From contig DATKQI010000061.1 of the NCBI GenBank assembly GCA_035532755.1, forward strand, positions 1 to 32,715: a stretch of 32,715 nt of DNA, in the 5' to 3' direction. The position numbers were made by a program, and so were the translations under genes. Source of the stretch: DATKQI01 sp035532755 (GTDB lineage Bacteria; Pseudomonadota; Alphaproteobacteria; Acetobacterales; Acetobacteraceae). Positions 8,029-15,287 of this stretch are shown here, piece after piece. The notes below the pieces were generated by a model, which was not told the DNA's origin, made no database searches, and saw only the letters and a program-made list of their open reading frames with translations. The first letter of the stretch is position 1; each line of letters opens with the position of its first letter.

Positions 8029-8856
8029 ATGCCCTCTCCGCCGTTGCACCCGCATCCGCTCGAAAACGGCAGCGCGGCATGTTTTGCCCTGCACGGCCGG
8101 CGCGCGCTCGTCACTGGCGGCAGCCTGGGCATCGGCCGGGCCATCGCCCTCGGATTTGCCGAGGCCGGCGCCGATGTCGCGATCCATCACGCCGCGGAAG
8201 CGGACGGCGCGGCCAAGCGCGCAAGTGCTGCCGCCGAGGTGGTTGCAGCGATCAAGGCGTGCGGCGTCCGGGCACACGCCGCCGCCGCCGATTTCACGAC
8301 CCCCGGCGTCGCCCGCGGCATGGTCGAGGCGGTAGCGGCGGCGTTCGGAGCCCCGGATATCCTCGTGATCTGCGCCTCGATACAGACCCGCGCCGATTTC
8401 CTCGCGGTCCGTGCCGAGGAGGTGAACCGGCAAGTCGCGGTGAACTTCGCCGCCACGATCGAGCTGCTGCAGGCCGTCCTTCCCGCGATGCAGGCGGCCG
8501 GCCGGGGCCGGGTGCTCGCGATCGGCAGTGTGAACCAGACCCGGCCGGAGAGCGAGCTGCTCGTCTACGCCGCGCTGAAGGCCGCCCAGCATGCGCTCAT
8601 CCTGGGCCTTGCCCGCCGCCATGCGGCGGAAGGCATCACCTTCAACACCCTCTCCCCCGGCCTCGTCGCCACCGAGCGCAACCTCTGGCGCCGCGCCGAT
8701 GCCGCTGCCTGGGCGGCGATCCAGCATGCCGCCAACCCGATGGGCCGCGCCGGTCTGCCCGAGGATATGGTTGGCGCCGCCCTGCTGCTCTGCTCGGATG
8801 CCGGCGCCTTCATCACCGGCGCCGATCTGCAGGCAACCGGCGGCGGCCATCTGTGA
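8029..8856 (+). CDS. Short-chain dehydrogenase/reductase (SDR)
   Basis: A 275-residue classical SDR. The nucleotide-binding glycine motif TGGSLGIG starts at 29, an acidic DF sits at about 88-89, and the catalytic set is S167 (AIGSVNQ), Y180 and K184 (YAALK), with Ser-Tyr spacing of 13. The usual NNAG motif after strand 4 is replaced by CAS (115-117), a tolerated but uncommon variant. The C-terminal part, with SPGLVATERN and the final TGGG, is standard. It probably oxidises a sugar or sugar alcohol with NAD(P)+, giving the lactone hydrolysed by the next gene product. Substrate unknown. It leads the rightward arm of the divergent locus and overlaps the lactonase start by four bases (GTGA). Confidence 0.9.
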   Translation: MPSPPLHPHPLENGSAACFALHGRRALVTGGSLGIGRAIALGFAEAGADVAIHHAAEADGAAKRASAAAEVVAAIKACGVRAHAAAADFTTPGVARGMVEAVAAAFGAPDILVICASIQTRADFLAVRAEEVNRQVAVNFAATIELLQAVLPAMQAAGRGRVLAIGSVNQTRPESELLVYAALKAAQHALILGLARRHAAEGITFNTLSPGLVATERNLWRRADAAAWAAIQHAANPMGRAGLPEDMVGAALLLCSDAGAFITGADLQATGGGHL

Positions 8857-9779
8857 CCGGCCTCGCCGCGGAACGGCGGGGCGGCATTTGGACAGCCGCC
8901 AAGGCCGCCAACACGCTCGGGGAATCGCCGGTCTGGTGCGAGCGGGCGCAGGCGCTCTACTGGGTCGATATCCGCGCCCCGGCGCTGCTGCGCCTCGACA
9001 CCGCAGGAACGATCACGAGATGGCCGATGCCCGATCTGTGCGCCGGGGTGGTTCTGGCCGAGGATGGGCTGGTGCTGGCGATGCGCCATGGCCTGGCCTG
9101 GTTCGATCCGGCCGGCGGCCGCTTCGGCTCTCTCCTCCCGGTCGAATCTGCGGCACTGGAGAATCGCCTCAACGAAATCGGCTGCGACCGCCGGGGCCGG
9201 CTTTGGGTCGGCAGCATGCGCGACTACGGCGCGGCGACCACCGGCGCCCTCTACCGGATCGATGCGGATCTGTCGGCGCGGCGCGTGCTCGCGGATATCA
9301 CCATCCCGAACAGCCTGTGCTGGAGCCCCGACGGGGCCACGATGTATTTCGCCGACAGCGGCGAAGGCGGCATCCGTGCCTATCCGTTCGATGGCGCGCG
9401 GGGCCTGCCCGACGAAACAGCCGCCCGCATCCTGATCAGGCCGGGCGCGGCGCCCGGAAGGCCTGATGGATCGGCGATCGATGCCGCCGGGTTCGTATGG
9501 AACGCGCGTGTGGGCGGCGGTTGCCTCGTCCGCATCGCACCGGATGGCCGCATCGACAGGGTGATTCCATTGCCTGTCTCCCAGCCGACGGCCTGCACCT
9601 TCGGCGGTCGTGATCTGCATACGCTGTACATCACCACCGCACGCCAGCGCCTGCCGGCCGCCGAACTGCTGCGACAACAGGCAGCGGGAGACGTACTGGC
9701 GATGCGCGCCAATGTCCCTGGCCTCCCGGCTGCCCGGTTTGCGGGCACAACCCGGCATATCAAGGATCAACTTGCCTGA
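8853..9779 (+). CDS. SMP-30/gluconolactonase-family sugar lactonase
   Basis: A 308-residue six-bladed propeller protein of the SMP-30/gluconolaconase/LRE family. The divalent-metal ligands are visible as E24 (LGESPVW), N153 (IPNSLCWSPDG) and D205 (PDGSAID). A conserved Asn lies at 107 (NRLNEIG), and RLWVGSMRDYG and YFADSGEGGI are typical blade sequences. The family hydrolyses aldonolactones to aldonic acids in the cytoplasm. The GTG at 8853 overlaps the SDR stop, so translation is probably coupled and the two enzymes likely act in sequence (dehydrogenation, then lactone opening). The aldonate would then be dehydrated by the enolase-superfamily enzyme of the opposite operon. The sugar itself is not identifiable. 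Confidence 0.88.
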   Translation: MTGLAAERRGGIWTAAKAANTLGESPVWCERAQALYWVDIRAPALLRLDTAGTITRWPMPDLCAGVVLAEDGLVLAMRHGLAWFDPAGGRFGSLLPVESAALENRLNEIGCDRRGRLWVGSMRDYGAATTGALYRIDADLSARRVLADITIPNSLCWSPDGATMYFADSGEGGIRAYPFDGARGLPDETAARILIRPGAAPGRPDGSAIDAAGFVWNARVGGGCLVRIAPDGRIDRVIPLPVSQPTACTFGGRDLHTLYITTARQRLPAAELLRQQAAGDVLAMRANVPGLPAARFAGTTRHIKDQLA

Positions 9780-9913
9780 CAGGTCTTGTTTCCAGCTAGC
9801 TATTTTTCAATTCACGGTTTCGTGATAACAAGCGCTACCCCCTGTGTGAATCGGCCGAACCGGGCCTAGCGTATGAAAACTTCGTGACCCAACAATATTC
9901 AGAGAGGGACGTC

Positions 9914-11551
9914 ATGGCGGGCTCCACTTCCACTATCGGCGGCGAGACCAAGCTGCGCCGCGATGCCGGCATGATCGGGCTGCTGTTCGCGAGCGTCGGT
10001 GGCATCGTCGGCTCGGGCTGGCTGTTCGGTCCGCTCAACGCGGCGAAGACCGCCGGGCCCGCCGCCATCCTTGCCTGGCTCATCGGCGGCGTCGCGGTGC
10101 TGCTGCTCGCCTTCGTCTATGCCGAGCTTGCCACCGCCTTCCCACGCGCCGGGGCCGTGGTCGCGTTCCCCAAGCTCAGCCACGGCAACCTGATGGCGGT
10201 GGTGATGAGCTGGGTGGTGTTCCTGGGCTACGTGTCGGTGCCGCCGGTCGAGGTGATGGCGGTGCTGACCTATGCGAACAACTACATTCCGGGGCTGGTG
10301 AACGCGCATAGCGGGATTCTCACCACGCTCGGCTTCACCGTCGCCGTCATCTTGCTCGGCGCGTTCACGCTGCTCAACGTGCTGGGCATCCGCTGGGTGC
10401 TGCACATCAACAGCACGCTCACCTGGTGGAAGCTCGCGATCCCGATGCTGACCATCGTCGTGCTGCTGGCCGCGGGCTTCCATGGCGGTAACCTCACTTC
10501 CCACGGCTTCGCGCCTGTCGGCGTGCATGGCGTGCTGTCCGCGGTCTCCACCTCGGGCATCGTCTTCGCCTACCTGGGTTTCCGGCAGGCGATCGAGCTC
10601 GCCGGCGAGTCGTCCAGGCCGCGGCGCAACCTGCCGATCGCCATTGTCGGTTCGGTGCTGATCGGCCTCGTCATCTATGTGCTGCTCCAGGTTGCGCTGA
10701 TCTACGCGATCAACCCGAAGGATCTGGCGAACGGCTGGGCCAAGCTGACCTTCAAGGGCATCGCCGGCCCGTTCGCCGGCATCGCCAGCGGCCTCGGCAT
10801 GGGCTGGCTGGCCTTCCTGCTGTATGTCGATGCGGTGGTCTCCCCGGCCGGCACCGGCATCATCTTCTGCACCACCACCGCCCGCGTGGTCTATGCGACC
10901 GGGGAGGAGGGATTGATGACCTCCGCCTTCTCGAAGGTGGCCGGCCGCGGCGTGCCGTGGGTGGCGCTGATCGTCACCTTCGCCTTCGGGGTGTTCTTCT
11001 TCTTTCCGTTCCCCTCCTGGCAGACGCTGGTCGGCTACATCTCCTCGGCCACCGTGCTGTCCTACGGCATCGGCCCGGTGGTGCTGCTGACCCTGCGCAA
11101 GACCCTGCCGATGGAGAACCACCCGCGGCCGTTCCTGCTCGGCGGCGCCAACATCATCGCCCCGATCGCCTTCATCATCTCCAACCTCATCATCTTCTGG
11201 AGCGGGACGGGCACGGACAACTTCCTGTTCGGCATGCTGCTGGTCTTCTTCGTGATCTTCGTTGCCTACGAGCTGATCACGAAGCAAACGCTCTCGCACC
11301 TGCAATGGCGGGGCGCATGGTGGCTCGCGCCCTATTTCTTTGGCATGTGGCTGCTGACCTATCTCGGCCCGAAGGACCTCACCGGCGGAAAGAACCTGTT
11401 CTCCGGCGATGTCGGCATGATCCTCATCGTCGTGTTCAGCCTTGCCATCCTCGCACTCGCCCGCGCCTCCGGCATGCCGGACCCCGAGGAGGCACGCGCC
11501 ACCATCCTGGCCGGGGAGCCGCAGCTGATGATGCCGCACCCGGCCGAATAG
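9914..11551 (+). CDS. APC-superfamily amino-acid-type permease
   Basis: A 545-residue membrane transporter with 12 or more helices. Helix 1 contains the unwound glycine motif GGIVGSGWLFGP that binds substrate in APC transporters, and helix 6 contains FAYLGFRQAIELAGESSRPRRNLP, split here by the conserved E-x-x-x-P pattern. The general look is that of AspP/YveA-type acidic amino-acid/proton symporters, but specificity is a guess. An earlier in-frame GTG at 9884 exists. The ATG at 9914 is preferred because GAGAGGGA lies about six bases upstream. The gene stands alone: the 134 bases before it hold a small inverted repeat (CACG-GTTT-CGTG) but no clear promoter. It converges on gapR. Confidence 0.87.
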   Translation: MAGSTSTIGGETKLRRDAGMIGLLFASVGGIVGSGWLFGPLNAAKTAGPAAILAWLIGGVAVLLLAFVYAELATAFPRAGAVVAFPKLSHGNLMAVVMSWVVFLGYVSVPPVEVMAVLTYANNYIPGLVNAHSGILTTLGFTVAVILLGAFTLLNVLGIRWVLHINSTLTWWKLAIPMLTIVVLLAAGFHGGNLTSHGFAPVGVHGVLSAVSTSGIVFAYLGFRQAIELAGESSRPRRNLPIAIVGSVLIGLVIYVLLQVALIYAINPKDLANGWAKLTFKGIAGPFAGIASGLGMGWLAFLLYVDAVVSPAGTGIIFCTTTARVVYATGEEGLMTSAFSKVAGRGVPWVALIVTFAFGVFFFFPFPSWQTLVGYISSATVLSYGIGPVVLLTLRKTLPMENHPRPFLLGGANIIAPIAFIISNLIIFWSGTGTDNFLFGMLLVFFVIFVAYELITKQTLSHLQWRGAWWLAPYFFGMWLLTYLGPKDLTGGKNLFSGDVGMILIVVFSLAILALARASGMPDPEEARATILAGEPQLMMPHPAE

Positions 11552-11569
11552 GCAAAAGACGACCCGAAG

Positions 11570-11601
11570 CCGCCGCGCGCTACATGCCGAGCGCGCGGCG
11601 G
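11570..11601. terminator. Hairpin between convergent APC permease gene and gapR
   Basis: A perfect 11-bp inverted repeat, CCGCCGCGCGC and GCGCGCGGCGG, separated by 10 bases. It begins 18 bases after the permease stop, and its right arm lies in the last codons of gapR. On the leftward strand a CTTTT run follows about a dozen bases later; the rightward strand has no T tract. It could serve as a bidirectional terminator. Confidence 0.5.
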
Positions 11602-11852
11602 TACACGTCCAGCAGCGTCTCCTGCTCCTCGATCTCGGCCGGTTCCTGTTTGCGGATGCGGATGAGCTGCCGCAGCACCTTCACGTCGAACCCGGCGGAT
11701 TTCGCCTCCGCGTAGATGTCCTTGATGTCGCTGGCGAGCGCCTTGCGCTCCTCCTCCAGCCGCTCGATCCGGTCCACCAGGCTGCGCAGCCGGTCGGCGG
11801 CCACGCCGCCGGTGGTGGGGCTGCTCTGCTTGTCGGTCGCATCCAGGGCCAT
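11580..11852 (-). CDS. gapR: GapR-family nucleoid protein (DUF2312/UPF0335)
   Basis: A 90-residue protein matching the alphaproteobacterial DUF2312 family. Signature stretches are LRSLVDRIERLEEERKAL, DIKDIYAEAKSAGFD and LRQLIRIRKQ, followed by the acidic E-x-x-E-x-x-x-L-x-x-Y end. The family's best-studied member, Caulobacter GapR, is a small coiled-coil protein that forms a clamp around overtwisted DNA ahead of polymerases and helps topoisomerases. The role here is by family membership. The start is supported by GGAGG five bases upstream of ATG. It is transcribed leftward after the DUF1244 gene, with a 57-base gap, and may share its transcript. Confidence 0.92.
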   Translation of the reverse strand: MALDATDKQSSPTTGGVAADRLRSLVDRIERLEEERKALASDIKDIYAEAKSAGFDVKVLRQLIRIRKQEPAEIEEQETLLDVYRRALGM

Positions 11853-11909
11853 CCACGCCTCCGTCGGTTGTCGCAGGGGCGGCGGAGTTAGCCGGCCCGC
11901 CCCCGCGGG

Positions 11910-12221
11910 TCAATGACCGGCGGGGCCTTTCGCGAATGCGGCCTGCTGCGCGGGCGATGCCTCCTTCTGGTGCAGCGCCTGCCATTCCTTGTAGGGCATC
12001 CCATACACGATCTCCCGCGCATCAGGGTCGGGAAGCGCGATGCCGCGCCCCTCCGCGGCTTCCCGGTACCAGCGCGAGAGGCAGTTGCGGCAGAATCCGG
12101 CGAGGTTCATCAGGTCGATGTTCTGCACGTCGCTGCGCTCGCGCAAGTGCTCGACCAGCCGGCGGAACGCGGCGGCCTCCAGCTCGGTGCGGGTCGCGGC
12201 GTCGAAATCGGGTACGGGCAT
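11910..12221 (-). CDS. DUF1244-family protein of unknown function
   Basis: A 103-residue soluble protein. The highly conserved DUF1244 core is present: FRRLVEHLRERSDVQNID followed by LMNLAGFCRNCLSRWY, then a YGMPYKEWQ segment. The paired cysteines in the FCRNCLSRWY helix are invariant in relatives I recall and could bind a metal or cofactor, but no function is established. The frame is open a further 29 codons upstream. The ATG at 12221 is chosen because GGAGAG sits about seven bases before it and the family begins there. It is divergent from the glycerate kinase gene, with 68 bases between the starts. Confidence 0.88.
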   Translation of the reverse strand: MPVPDFDAATRTELEAAAFRRLVEHLRERSDVQNIDLMNLAGFCRNCLSRWYREAAEGRGIALPDPDAREIVYGMPYKEWQALHQKEASPAQQAAFAKGPAGH

Positions 12222-12289
12222 GGCATTCTCTCCGTGCTGACCGGCACACACATGGCGCGTCCGCCGCGTGTTCGCCATACTGGCCCGCG

Positions 12290-13582
12290 ATGAACCAGCA
12301 GACGCCACCCGCCTTCACCGACGCGCGCGCCCGTTCGGCCCTGCGCGCGGTGTTCGATGCCGCCGTCGCCGCCGCCGATCCGCGCAAGGTGCTCGCCGCG
12401 CATCTGCCGCAGCCCCCGGCCGGGCGCTGCATCGTCGTCGGCGCCGGTAAATCCGCCGCCGTGATGGCCGCGGCGGTGGAAGCCGCCTGGCCGGACCAGA
12501 GCCTTTCCGGCCTCGTCGTCACCCGCTACGGCCACGCCGTGCCGACCGCGCGGATCGAGGTGATGGAGGCCGCGCATCCGGTGCCGGATGCGAACAGCGA
12601 GAAAGCCGCCCGCCGCATGCTCGCGCTGGTCCGGGACCTCGGCCCGGACGATCTGGTGCTGGCGCTGATGTCGGGCGGCGCATCGGCCCTGCTCGCGCTC
12701 CCGGCGGAGGGCCTCACGCTCGCCGACAAGCAGGCGGTCAACCGCGCGCTGCTGCGCTCCGGCGCCGGGATCACCGAGATGAATGCGGTGCGCAAGCACC
12801 TGTCCGCCATCAAGGGCGGCCGGCTTGCCGCCGCCGCTGCACCCGCCCGTGTCGTCACGCTCGCGATCAGCGATGTGCCGGGCGACGATCCGGCGGTGAT
12901 CGGCAGCGGCCCCACGGTGCCCGATCCCACCAGCTTCGCCGATGCCCGCGCCATCCTCGCCCGCGCCGGCATCACCCCGCCCGCCGCCGCAGGCGCCCGT
13001 CTCGCGCGGGCAGCCGATGAAACGCCCAAGCCCGGCAGCCTGCCGCGCGCGCATTTCCAACTGGTCGCCACCCCGCTGATGGCGCTTCACGCAGCCGCCG
13101 CGCAGGCCCGCGCCCTGGGCGTCAGCCCGCTGATCCTGGGTGACGCGCTGGAAGGCGAATCGCGGGAGATGGGCACGATGATGGCGGGCATCGCGCGGTC
13201 CATCCGCGCGCACGGCCTGCCCGCCCGCCCGCCCGCGCTGCTGCTTTCGGGTGGGGAGACGACGGTGACCATCGGCGCCGGCGCGGCCGGGCGCGGCGGC
13301 CGCAACACGGAGTTCCTGCTCGCCCTCGCTGTCGCGCTTGGCGAGGCACCCGGCATCTGGGCTGCCGCCGGCGACACCGACGGGATTGACGGCACCGAGG
13401 ATGCGGCCGGCGCCATCATCACGCCGGACACGCTTCCCCGCGCCCACGCCCTGGGGCTCGACCCGCGCGCGCTGCTCGCCGGGCACGACAGCTATACCCT
13501 GTTCGACGCGCTGGGCGACCTGATCCGCACCGGCCCGACCCTCACCAACGTCAACGACATCCGCGCCGTCCTGGTGGCCTGA
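12290..13582 (+). CDS. Glycerate 2-kinase (MOFRL family, GckA/TtuD-like)
   Basis: A 430-residue kinase of the DUF4147/MOFRL family, which transfers phosphate from ATP to D-glycerate to give 2-phosphoglycerate. Some members were earlier annotated as hydroxypyruvate reductase. Family marks are VGAGKSAAVMA near 50, LMSGGASALLALP near 125, ISDVPGDDPAVIGSGPTVPDP near 200 (split by the family's conserved Gly-Pro), LLSGGETTVT, the GGRNTEFLLALA motif and AAGDTDGIDG. The length is normal. The ATG at 12290 has no strong ribosome site. It is followed after 39 bases by pyruvate kinase, so the pair would convert glycerate, via enolase encoded elsewhere, to pyruvate. That fits glycerate from glyoxylate, tartrate or serine-type metabolism. 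Confidence 0.9.
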   Translation: MNQQTPPAFTDARARSALRAVFDAAVAAADPRKVLAAHLPQPPAGRCIVVGAGKSAAVMAAAVEAAWPDQSLSGLVVTRYGHAVPTARIEVMEAAHPVPDANSEKAARRMLALVRDLGPDDLVLALMSGGASALLALPAEGLTLADKQAVNRALLRSGAGITEMNAVRKHLSAIKGGRLAAAAAPARVVTLAISDVPGDDPAVIGSGPTVPDPTSFADARAILARAGITPPAAAGARLARAADETPKPGSLPRAHFQLVATPLMALHAAAAQARALGVSPLILGDALEGESREMGTMMAGIARSIRAHGLPARPPALLLSGGETTVTIGAGAAGRGGRNTEFLLALAVALGEAPGIWAAAGDTDGIDGTEDAAGAIITPDTLPRAHALGLDPRALLAGHDSYTLFDALGDLIRTGPTLTNVNDIRAVLVA

Positions 13583-13621
13583 TCGTGGCCTTCCGCCCCC
13601 TTGCCTGAAAGAGCATCCCGC

Positions 13622-15055
13622 ATGCCCGCACACAGCCAGATCCGCCGTCGCCGCCGCACCAAGATCATCGCCACGGTCGGTCCCGCCAGTTCCACCGCGG
13701 AGATGCTGGAGCGGCTGTTCCTGGCCGGGGCGGATGTGTTCCGGCTGAACTTCAGCCACGGCAACCACGACGACCACGCCGCGCGCATCGCCATCATCCG
13801 CGACCTGGAGGGCAGGCTCGGCCGCCCGATCGGCATCCTGGCAGACGTGCAGGGGCCGAAGCTGCGGGTGGGTCGCTTCGGCGGCGGGCGGGTGCACCTG
13901 CAAACCGGCCACCGCTTCCGGCTGGACCTCAACCCCACGCCCGGCAACGCCAACCGCGTGAACCTGCCGCACCCGGAGATCATCAAGGCCGCCACCATCG
14001 GCACCACCCTGCTGCTGGACGACGGCAAGCTGCGCCTGCGCGTGGTGCACACGCGGGATGACCACCTGGAGACCGAAGTGATGGTCGGCGGCCCGCTGTC
14101 GGACCGCAAGGGCGTGAACGTGCCGGACGTGGTGCTGCCGATCCCTGCGCTGACCGTGAAGGACCGCGAGGATCTCGCCTTCGCGCTCGATCACGGCGTG
14201 GACCATATCGGCCTGTCCTTCGTCCAGCGGCCGGAGGATGTGGCCGAGGCGAAGGAGATCGCCGCGGGCCGGGCCTGGATCATGACCAAGATGGAAAAGC
14301 CCCAGGCGCTCGAAAACCTCGACGAGATCCTGCGCCTGTCGGATTCGGTGATGGTCGCCCGCGGCGATCTCGGCGTGGAACTGCCGCCCGAGGAGGTGCC
14401 GCTCGCCCAGAAGCGCATCGTCCGCGCCGCCCGCCAGCTCGGCCGGCCGGTGGTGGTGGCGACCCAGATGCTGGAGAGCATGATCAGCGCCCCCGCCCCC
14501 ACCCGCGCGGAAGCATCCGACGTCGCGACTGCGGTGTTCGACGGGGCGGATGCGGTGATGCTGTCCGCCGAAACCGCCGCAGGGCAATATCCCTACGAGG
14601 CGGTCAACATCATGGACCGCATCATCGCCCGGGTGGAGCAGGATGCGGGCTGGCGCGCCATCCTCGATGCCTCGCGCCCCGCGCCGGAGCCGGTCTCGGC
14701 CGACGCCATCGCCGCCGCGGCCCAGCAGGTCGCCCACACCATCGGCGCGAAGGCCATCGCCGCCTTCACCGCATCGGGCAGCACCGCGCTGCGCGTCGCC
14801 CGTGAGCGCCCGGATTGCCCGATCCTGGGGCTGACGCCGAACACCGAAACCGCCCGCCGGCTGGCCGTGGCGTGGGGCGTGCATGCCGTGGTGACGCCGG
14901 AGGTCCATTCGATGACGGAGACCGTCTCGAAAGCCTGCCACGTGGCGCAACGCGAAGGCTTCGCCGAAGCCGGCGAGGAAATCGTGGTTACGGCCGGCGT
15001 GCCTTTCGGCCGCTCCGGCACCACCAACGCGCTGCAGGTCGCGACCGTGAAATAG
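13622..15055 (+). CDS. pyk: Pyruvate kinase
   Basis: A 477-residue pyruvate kinase, converting phosphoenolpyruvate and ADP to pyruvate and ATP. The N-terminal phosphate-binding strand TKIIATVGPAS, the substrate arginine in RLNFSHG (R41, N43, S45), the B-domain start DVQGPKLRVG, the catalytic TKMEKPQA (K223, E225), the metal Asp in MVARGDLGVELP (D249) and ATQMLESM are all present, followed by the C-terminal regulatory domain with the FGRSGTTN end. The TTG seven codons earlier is possible, but ATG at 13622 gives the normal N-terminus. It lies 39 bases after the glycerate kinase gene on the same strand and is very likely co-transcribed. No frameshift or missing motif was seen. Confidence 0.95.
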   Translation: MPAHSQIRRRRRTKIIATVGPASSTAEMLERLFLAGADVFRLNFSHGNHDDHAARIAIIRDLEGRLGRPIGILADVQGPKLRVGRFGGGRVHLQTGHRFRLDLNPTPGNANRVNLPHPEIIKAATIGTTLLLDDGKLRLRVVHTRDDHLETEVMVGGPLSDRKGVNVPDVVLPIPALTVKDREDLAFALDHGVDHIGLSFVQRPEDVAEAKEIAAGRAWIMTKMEKPQALENLDEILRLSDSVMVARGDLGVELPPEEVPLAQKRIVRAARQLGRPVVVATQMLESMISAPAPTRAEASDVATAVFDGADAVMLSAETAAGQYPYEAVNIMDRIIARVEQDAGWRAILDASRPAPEPVSADAIAAAAQQVAHTIGAKAIAAFTASGSTALRVARERPDCPILGLTPNTETARRLAVAWGVHAVVTPEVHSMTETVSKACHVAQREGFAEAGEEIVVTAGVPFGRSGTTNALQVATVK

Positions 15056-15072
15056 GGCGGCCGCAGCCCCGT

Positions 15073-15186
15073 TCAGCTGGTGTGAATCTTGTTGTACTGG
15101 CAGGCAGCCGCCGGTTGGGCGGTCATCGCGGCGATGCTCGCCATGCCGCCGAGCACGACCAGAGCCAGCAGAACGATCCTGACCAT
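15073..15186 (-). CDS. 37-residue predicted exported peptide, unknown function
   Basis: A very small open frame with a clear ribosome site, GGAGG five bases before the ATG. The product has a basic N-terminus (MVR), a hydrophobic core (about 4-20), and an AQPAAA stretch just before a single cysteine, leaving a nine-residue mature end, CQYNKIHTS. This resembles a signal peptide; the Ala-Ala-Ala-Cys junction is only loosely lipobox-like. It lies 101 bases after the btuB-like receptor gene on the same strand, so it may be on the cobalamin-controlled transcript. A local promoter cannot be excluded. No family was recognised. The good ribosome site and export signal argue against a chance frame. Confidence 0.5.
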   Translation of the reverse strand: MVRIVLLALVVLGGMASIAAMTAQPAAACQYNKIHTS

Positions 15187-15287
15187 TTCAGCCTCCATCG
15201 AACCCCTGCGCCCAGCATACCCCGATCCGGGGCGGCGGGCGAACAACAATCGCCGCCACGGATCGAAGCGCCGGATATCGCCCCCCG

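Noticed and set aside
9780..9913. Possible promoter upstream of the APC permease (TATGAA near 9872).
   Set aside because: No acceptable -35 element at suitable spacing could be found.
12110..14950. A 946-codon open frame on the minus strand, antisense to the glycerate and pyruvate kinase genes.
   Set aside because: Its translation is low-complexity, rich in Gly, His, Arg and Asp, with no domain. This is the usual antisense shadow of GC-rich coding sequence.
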